A stretch of 10,567 nucleotides of DNA, from positions 1-10,567 of the forward strand of contig JAJQDJ010000310.1 of NCBI GenBank assembly GCA_021202205.1. Reading direction: 5' to 3'. Source of the DNA: Erysipelotrichaceae bacterium (GTDB taxonomy: Bacteria > Bacillota_I > Bacilli_A > Erysipelotrichales > Coprobacillaceae). Below are positions 6,544 through 10,567 of the stretch, in pieces (the first letter of the stretch is position 1; each line of letters starts with the position of its first letter). The notes under the pieces were generated by a model. It was not told the DNA's origin. It was given only the letters and a program-made list of their open reading frames with translations, and did not search any database. A program made the translations under genes and the position numbers.

Positions 6544-8510
6544 ATTTCACCTTTTAATTCTAACATAATATCTCTCAGTTCCATGGCACGTTCAAAGTCT
6601 AATGCTTTAGCTGCTGCTTTCATTTCTTTTTCAATATCATCTATCATCTTTTGTTTTGCTTTCTTAGATGCTTTCTTACCTTTTTGTAGCAATGAAGTTG
6701 CATCATCAACACTTTCCTTACCTTGAATCAAATCTCTAATTTCTTTATGAATGGTTTGTGGAATAATATCATGTTCCTTATTATAAGCATCCTGGATTTC
6801 TCTTCTACGAGCTGTTTCATCCATGGCACGTCTCATACTTTCAGTCATATTATCAGCATATAAGATAACTTTCCCATTAGCATTTCTTGCCGCACGACCA
6901 ATTGTTTGAATCAATGATCTTTCACTACGTAAGAATCCTTCTTTATCAGCATCCAATATACATACTAAAGAGACTTCAGGAATATCCAACCCTTCCCTAA
7001 GCAAGTTAATACCAACTAAAACATCATATTTACCTAATCTTAAATCTCTTAATATTTCAGTTCTTTCTAAGGTTTTGGTATCAGAATGAAGATAAGCAAC
7101 TTTTAATCCCGTTTCTTTAAGGAATGCGCTCAAATCTTCTGCCATTCTTTTCGTAAGTGTTGTTATAAGGACACGCTCATTTTTTTCAATGCGTTCATTG
7201 ATTTCACTAATAATATCATCAATTTGATTTTTAATAGGATGAACTTCAACAATAGGATCCAATAATCCTGTTGGTCTAATAATTTGCTCAGCGTATATAT
7301 GATGTGTATTTTCTAATTCATAATCACCAGGTGTCGCTGATACATAAATAACCTGGTTAATAATATTTTCAAACTCCTCAAATCTTAAAGGTCGATTATC
7401 CAATGCACTTGGTAAACGAAAACCATATTCAACCAACGTTTCTTTACGACTGCGATCTCCATTATACATTCCTCTAATTTGTGGAAGCATAACATGACTT
7501 TCATCCACAATCATCAAAAAATCCTTAGGAAAATAATCAATCAATGTATAAGGTCTTTGTCCAGGTGCCCTGCCATCAATATGACGAGAATAATTTTCAA
7601 TTCCTGGACACATGCCAACTTCTCTAAGCATTTCCACATCATGTCTAGTACGTTGATCCAATCGTTCATATTCTAATGGTTTCTTTGCTTTATCAAAATA
7701 AGCTAATCTATCTTTTAATTCTTCACTGATTGTATCACAAGCGTGCAGCATTTGTTCTTTAGCTGTGACATAACCATAGGCAGGATAAATCGTATAACTT
7801 TTAAAACTTCCCGTTATTTTACCAGTTAAAGGGTCCACTTCACATATACGATCAATTTCATCACCGAATAATTCAATACGAATCAAATAACTTTCACTAT
7901 GTCCCGGAACTATTTCTATCACATCTCCACGCACCCTGAATTTTCCTTTTGATTGTTCAATATCATTACGATGATATTGACGATCAACCAAGAAAGTTAA
8001 TAATTCATTGCGATCTATTTCTTGTCCAACGCGCAAGGAAAATATCATGTCACGGTATTGATCAGGATTTCCCAAGCCGTAAATCGAAGCTACAGATGCA
8101 ACAACAATCGTATCTTCTCTTTCCAATAAAGAATTCATAGCTGATGATCGTAACATTTCTATTTCATAATTGGTTTGAGCATTCTTATCAATATAAGTAT
8201 CACTTTTTGGAATATAAGCTTCAGGCTGATAAAAATCGAAGTTAGAAATGAAATATTCTACACGGTTTTCTGGAAAGAATTCTTTAAGTTCTGAATACAA
8301 TTGACCTGCAAGTGTTTTATTATGAGACAAGACCAATGTTGGCTTATTAATTTGGGCAATAACATTGGCTACAGTAAAAGTTTTACCAGATCCTGTACCT
8401 CCTAACAATACTTGTTCCTTTTTTCCATCATGGATACCTTTAACCAATTGTTTGATAGCTGTCGGTTGATCTCCCATAGGCTGATATTCACTAACAAGCT
8501 TAAAATCCAT
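6540..8510 (-). CDS. uvrB: Excinuclease ABC subunit B
   Basis: Helicase-like subunit of nucleotide excision repair; UvrA loads it at the lesion, where it verifies damage with a beta-hairpin and recruits UvrC. The 656-residue protein shows Walker A GGTGSGKT (37-44), DESH (336-339), SATPG (391-395), REGLD (505-509) and QTIGRAAR (535-542). The C-terminal UVR motif (about 620-654) mediates contact with UvrC. The hairpin reads SNFDFYQPEAYIP (89-101) where the usual form is SYYDYYQPEAYVP, so three aromatic positions differ. The SD GAGGTG (8516-8521) is five bases from the ATG and begins inside the TAG stop of ctpA. The stop overlaps the HD gene start in ATGA. The length is typical and no frameshift is seen. 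Confidence 0.96.
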   Translation of the reverse strand: MDFKLVSEYQPMGDQPTAIKQLVKGIHDGKKEQVLLGGTGSGKTFTVANVIAQINKPTLVLSHNKTLAGQLYSELKEFFPENRVEYFISNFDFYQPEAYIPKSDTYIDKNAQTNYEIEMLRSSAMNSLLEREDTIVVASVASIYGLGNPDQYRDMIFSLRVGQEIDRNELLTFLVDRQYHRNDIEQSKGKFRVRGDVIEIVPGHSESYLIRIELFGDEIDRICEVDPLTGKITGSFKSYTIYPAYGYVTAKEQMLHACDTISEELKDRLAYFDKAKKPLEYERLDQRTRHDVEMLREVGMCPGIENYSRHIDGRAPGQRPYTLIDYFPKDFLMIVDESHVMLPQIRGMYNGDRSRKETLVEYGFRLPSALDNRPLRFEEFENIINQVIYVSATPGDYELENTHHIYAEQIIRPTGLLDPIVEVHPIKNQIDDIISEINERIEKNERVLITTLTKRMAEDLSAFLKETGLKVAYLHSDTKTLERTEILRDLRLGKYDVLVGINLLREGLDIPEVSLVCILDADKEGFLRSERSLIQTIGRAARNANGKVILYADNMTESMRRAMDETARRREIQDAYNKEHDIIPQTIHKEIRDLIQGKESVDDATSLLQKGKKASKKAKQKMIDDIEKEMKAAAKALDFERAMELRDIMLELKGEI

Positions 8511-8520
8511 ATGATCACCT

Positions 8521-9939
8521 CTATTTCAATAATTCTCCTACTTTTTCATACGAATAATCTGTTTGTTGCTGATAAACCTGATAAGCCAATGCGCTTAAAA
8601 GTATTGTTGCATCATCTTCATCAAATACACCATCAACTTCTAATTCATAATCACTTTCAAATTGTTTATATATTGTTTCTGTATCCTTAGAAAAATAGCC
8701 ATCAGTTCTATCTATATCATAACCCAGTTGCTTAAGCATCAACTGCATATAACTAATATTATCATCTACATCATCATATTGATAACTATCATCCATATCA
8801 GGAATACTAAAATCACTTAAAGTCACATCATCCACTTCATAATCCGGTGTTATTCCTTCACCTTGAATCCAATTACCATCTGGTGTTAACCATTTTTGAG
8901 TCGTTAATTTCAATGTTGATCCATCAGATAAAGTAATCTGTGTTTGTACAATACCTTTACCATATGTTGTTTCACCAACCAATACATAATTCAAATTCTC
9001 TTTCAAACCTGCACTCATCACTTCAGAAGCACTCGCAGTTGAACTATCCACTAAAATATATCCTTTATCAAAAGAATATTTTTCCCTATCTGAAGCTTCA
9101 TATACAGTTGTATTATTATCAACATCTGCAATAGAAAACATTGTTTCTCCTTCATCAATAAACAAATCCAAAATATCCATTACAGCATTAAGATAACCTC
9201 CACCATTACCTCTTAAATCGATAATAATAGCATTGACATTCGCATTCGTAAATTCTTTAAGATACTCTTCAATCAACGAAGCACTCGTACTACCAAATGT
9301 TGTAATTTGTAAATAACCAACACTTTGATTAGATAATGTCCTTACTTCTCCATATACAGATGTTTCGACACTTGCTCTGGTTAACGTAAATTCCATAGAC
9401 TTTCCATTTCTTAATACCTTTAATGTTACACTTGTTCCACTTGTACCTTGAACAATATTTTTAATTTTATCTGATGAATAACCTGCAATAGATGTCCCAG
9501 CTACATGCGTAATAATATCACCATTTTGAATACCTGCATTCCCTGCAGGGCCATCTTGATACACATGCATGATTAATGCCCCTGCAACAACTGTAGTATA
9601 ACTCACACCAATACCTTCAACACTTCCATCAATAGAAGTATTCAATGCATCAGTTTCTTCACTTGTTAAATATGATGAAAAAGGATCTCCTAAGGCTGAA
9701 ACCATTCCACTCAATATTCTTTCGCTAATTTCTGTTTCACTATCCGTTGTATCCAAATATAAGTCTTCAATATATTCTACAACTTTATCATAAATACTAC
9801 TTTCTGTAATTGTTTGGCTTGTTTTACTGTGAATAAAATAACCTCCAAACAAACCTAATATGAGACATATGATACATGCTATAATATAAATGATATCCTT
9901 TTTTATTCTTCTTCTCTTTTTGTTTTCTAAATAATCCAT
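8521..9939 (-). CDS. ctpA: S41-family C-terminal processing peptidase with PG-binding-like domain
   Basis: Membrane-anchored, outward-facing serine protease of the CtpA/CtpB/Prc type (472 residues from the ATG at 9939). Order of parts: a basic N-terminus (KKRRRIKKD), one signal-anchor helix (about 15-36), a PDZ domain (about 105-190), then the S41 protease core. The catalytic dyad is S303 in TASASE and K328 in TYGKG, 25 residues apart as in CtpB, with Q332 following. DLRGNGGG (241-248) is also typical. A very acidic linker (about 369-393) leads to a peptidoglycan-binding-like domain (about 394-451, containing LKQLGYDIDRTDGYFS). An upstream ATG at 9969 has no SD and lies inside the promoter; the ATG at 9939 has GAGGTG seven bases away. 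First gene of the operon. ctpA versus ctpB naming is uncertain. Confidence 0.9.
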   Translation of the reverse strand: MDYLENKKRRRIKKDIIYIIACIICLILGLFGGYFIHSKTSQTITESSIYDKVVEYIEDLYLDTTDSETEISERILSGMVSALGDPFSSYLTSEETDALNTSIDGSVEGIGVSYTTVVAGALIMHVYQDGPAGNAGIQNGDIITHVAGTSIAGYSSDKIKNIVQGTSGTSVTLKVLRNGKSMEFTLTRASVETSVYGEVRTLSNQSVGYLQITTFGSTSASLIEEYLKEFTNANVNAIIIDLRGNGGGYLNAVMDILDLFIDEGETMFSIADVDNNTTVYEASDREKYSFDKGYILVDSSTASASEVMSAGLKENLNYVLVGETTYGKGIVQTQITLSDGSTLKLTTQKWLTPDGNWIQGEGITPDYEVDDVTLSDFSIPDMDDSYQYDDVDDNISYMQLMLKQLGYDIDRTDGYFSKDTETIYKQFESDYELEVDGVFDEDDATILLSALAYQVYQQQTDYSYEKVGELLK

Positions 9940-9946
9940 GGATGTA

Positions 9947-9952
9947 CACCTC
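9947..9952 (-). promoter_or_regulatory. Shine-Dalgarno site deciding the ctpA start
   Basis: GAGGTG lies seven bases before the ATG at 9939. The alternative ATG at 9969 has no purine-rich site ahead of it and falls in the promoter spacer, so the shorter protein is preferred. Confidence 0.75.
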
Positions 9953-9959
9953 GAAATGT

Positions 9960-9988
9960 ATTTTATCATAAAAACACGTATAATACAA
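9960..9988 (-). promoter_or_regulatory. Sigma-A-type promoter of the ctpA-lgt operon
   Basis: TTGTAT (9988-9983), a 17-bp spacer and TAAAAT (9965-9960) lie between the terminator of the repressor gene and ctpA. Predicted transcription start is near 9953, immediately at the SD, so the leader is only about 14 nt. No canonical LexA box (CGAAC-N4-GTTCG type) is visible nearby, although the operon carries uvrB and uvrA. Confidence 0.55.
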
Positions 9989-10003
9989 ACTATTGACCTT
10001 ACA

Positions 10004-10033
10004 TAAAAAGTGATATCTTATACGATATCACTT
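10004..10033 (-). terminator. Intrinsic terminator of the DtxR-family gene
   Basis: A perfect 10-bp inverted repeat (10008-10017 with 10024-10033) with a 6-nt loop. On the minus strand it runs into five T (10009-10005). It lies 28 bp after the stop of the repressor gene and separates it from the ctpA operon. Confidence 0.75.
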
Positions 10034-10061
10034 ATAATTTTACCAGAACAAAAAACAATCC

Positions 10062-10430
10062 CTAAGATGGTTTCTTTAAATAATCACAAATACACTGAAA
10101 AGTTTCTTCACTAATAATATGTTCCCAACGACAAGCATCATCTTCTGCTTGCTTTGCTTCCACACCTATGCCAACCAAAAACTTTGTAAGATTTATATGG
10201 CGATTATAAACTTTTTCAGCTCTTAAACGACCTTCTTCAGTAAAATCAATATAACCTTTTTCATCAACAACTATTAAGTTGCCTTCACATAATATTTTAA
10301 TAGCTCTAGAAACACTCGGTTTAGAAAAATTCATTTCATGAGCAATATCAATAGATCGTACATACTGATTTTTTGTTTTTAATAAAAGAATTGTCTCTAA
10401 ATACATTTCTCCTGATTCATGTAAGTCCAT
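10062..10430 (-). CDS. DtxR/MntR-family metal-dependent transcriptional repressor (short form)
   Basis: A 122-residue repressor with an N-terminal winged helix-turn-helix (about 5-65; recognition region DIAHEMNFSKPSVSRAIKIL). A helical metal-binding and dimerisation domain (about 66-115) follows. It lacks the C-terminal SH3-like domain of DtxR and IdeR, as MntR does. Metal ligands can be placed: M9, C100, E103 and H104 in EDDACRWEH, plus H78. The M and C positions match the DtxR/IdeR primary iron site rather than the Asp/Glu of Bacillus MntR. The ancillary-site residues differ (T82 and E96 where DtxR has E83 and H98). The SD AGGTGA is at 10435-10440. Predicted role: shutting off metal uptake genes when iron or manganese is sufficient. 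The targets are not in the window; a gene to the right is possible. Confidence 0.87.
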   Translation of the reverse strand: MDLHESGEMYLETILLLKTKNQYVRSIDIAHEMNFSKPSVSRAIKILCEGNLIVVDEKGYIDFTEEGRLRAEKVYNRHINLTKFLVGIGVEAKQAEDDACRWEHIISEETFQCICDYLKKPS

Positions 10431-10450
10431 ATTATCACCTAGTTTTATTT

Positions 10451-10459
10451 ATTATAGCA
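10451..10459 (-). promoter_or_regulatory. Extended -10 promoter element of the DtxR-family gene
   Basis: TGCTATAAT on the minus strand is an extended -10 (TGnTATAAT). The hexamer at 17 bp upstream (TAGCAT, 10474-10479) is a poor -35, which an extended -10 can compensate. Predicted start near 10444 gives a leader of about 14 nt. Confidence 0.6.
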
Positions 10460-10490
10460 CTTTTTTTATTCTAATGCTACATCTAAAATC

Positions 10491-10514
10491 ATCATTAACA
10501 CAAATCATTAACAC
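10491..10514. repeat. Direct repeat of ATCATTAACAC, two copies
   Basis: Two identical 11-bp copies (10491-10501 and 10504-10514) are separated by AA. They lie upstream of the repressor promoter and ahead of the right edge. Each contains TTAACA, which could also serve as a -35 for a plus-strand gene starting near or beyond the edge. Possible regulator binding site; unproven. Confidence 0.5.
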
Positions 10515-10567
10515 CCCGTATTGTAAAATGAAACTGGAATTAAGGGAGGGCTGATTTGGAGGGCAGC

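Noticed and set aside
8551..8565. LexA-like sequence CGAATAATCTGTTTG near the end of ctpA, ahead of uvrB
   Set aside because: The half-sites are five bases apart rather than four and the inner bases do not match the Bacillus-type SOS box; it also lies inside coding sequence.
8412..8690. Plus-strand frame across the ctpA-uvrB junction
   Set aside because: Antisense to two conserved genes, no SD, and rich in His/Leu/Ile as expected from the complement of AT-rich coding DNA.
9940..9969. Ten-residue N-terminal extension of CtpA from the ATG at 9969
   Set aside because: No SD precedes it, and it overlaps the -10 and spacer of the likely promoter; the ATG at 9939 has a good SD.
1..10567. Mobile element, CRISPR array, toxin-antitoxin pair or phage-defence system
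   Set aside because: No transposase, integrase, long terminal repeats, regularly spaced repeats or paired small genes are seen; the region is mostly conserved housekeeping synteny.

Overview
The window is AT-rich chromosomal DNA of a low-GC Gram-positive bacterium (Bacillota). The gene order uvrB-uvrA-hprK-lgt, the presence of HPr kinase/phosphorylase, and strong Shine-Dalgarno (SD) sequences ahead of most genes all point there. TGA is used as a stop (uvrB, hprK and lgt end in TGA), so a Mycoplasma-type code is excluded. The UvrB and regulator sequences feel closest to gut Erysipelotrichia-like Firmicutes; that placement is inference from sequence feel, not from a search.

Layout from the right edge, mostly on the minus strand. 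A short DtxR/MntR-family metal-dependent repressor (10062-10430) has its own promoter and an intrinsic terminator. Next comes one tightly packed minus-strand operon: ctpA (S41 peptidase), uvrB, a standalone HD-domain protein, uvrA, hprK and lgt. It runs from a promoter near 9960-9988 to a terminator at 1273-1300. Junctions inside it are very tight: two ATGA overlaps, one 14-nt overlap, and two stop codons that overlap the next SD. Convergent to lgt is a PII-like protein on the plus strand (873-1217). Divergent from that gene, across a 247-bp AT-rich region, is a MIF-type tautomerase homologue (284-625). It is followed by a terminator and then a small two-helix membrane protein (25-243).

Functionally, the operon joins nucleotide excision repair (UvrA and UvrB), carbon-catabolite control (HprK), lipoprotein maturation (Lgt) and a membrane-anchored processing protease (CtpA). 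The uvrBA-hprK-lgt block is a familiar Firmicutes arrangement. The less usual element is the HD protein, which resembles the HD domain of CCA-adding enzymes without their nucleotidyltransferase part and is translationally coupled between uvrB and uvrA.

I see no mobile element, CRISPR array, rRNA or tRNA, and no clear new multi-gene system. The points most worth a second look are the HD protein inside the uvr operon, the MIF homologue, the PII-like protein lacking the canonical T- and B-loops, a dyad in the divergent promoter region, and the very short predicted leaders at all four transcription-unit heads.
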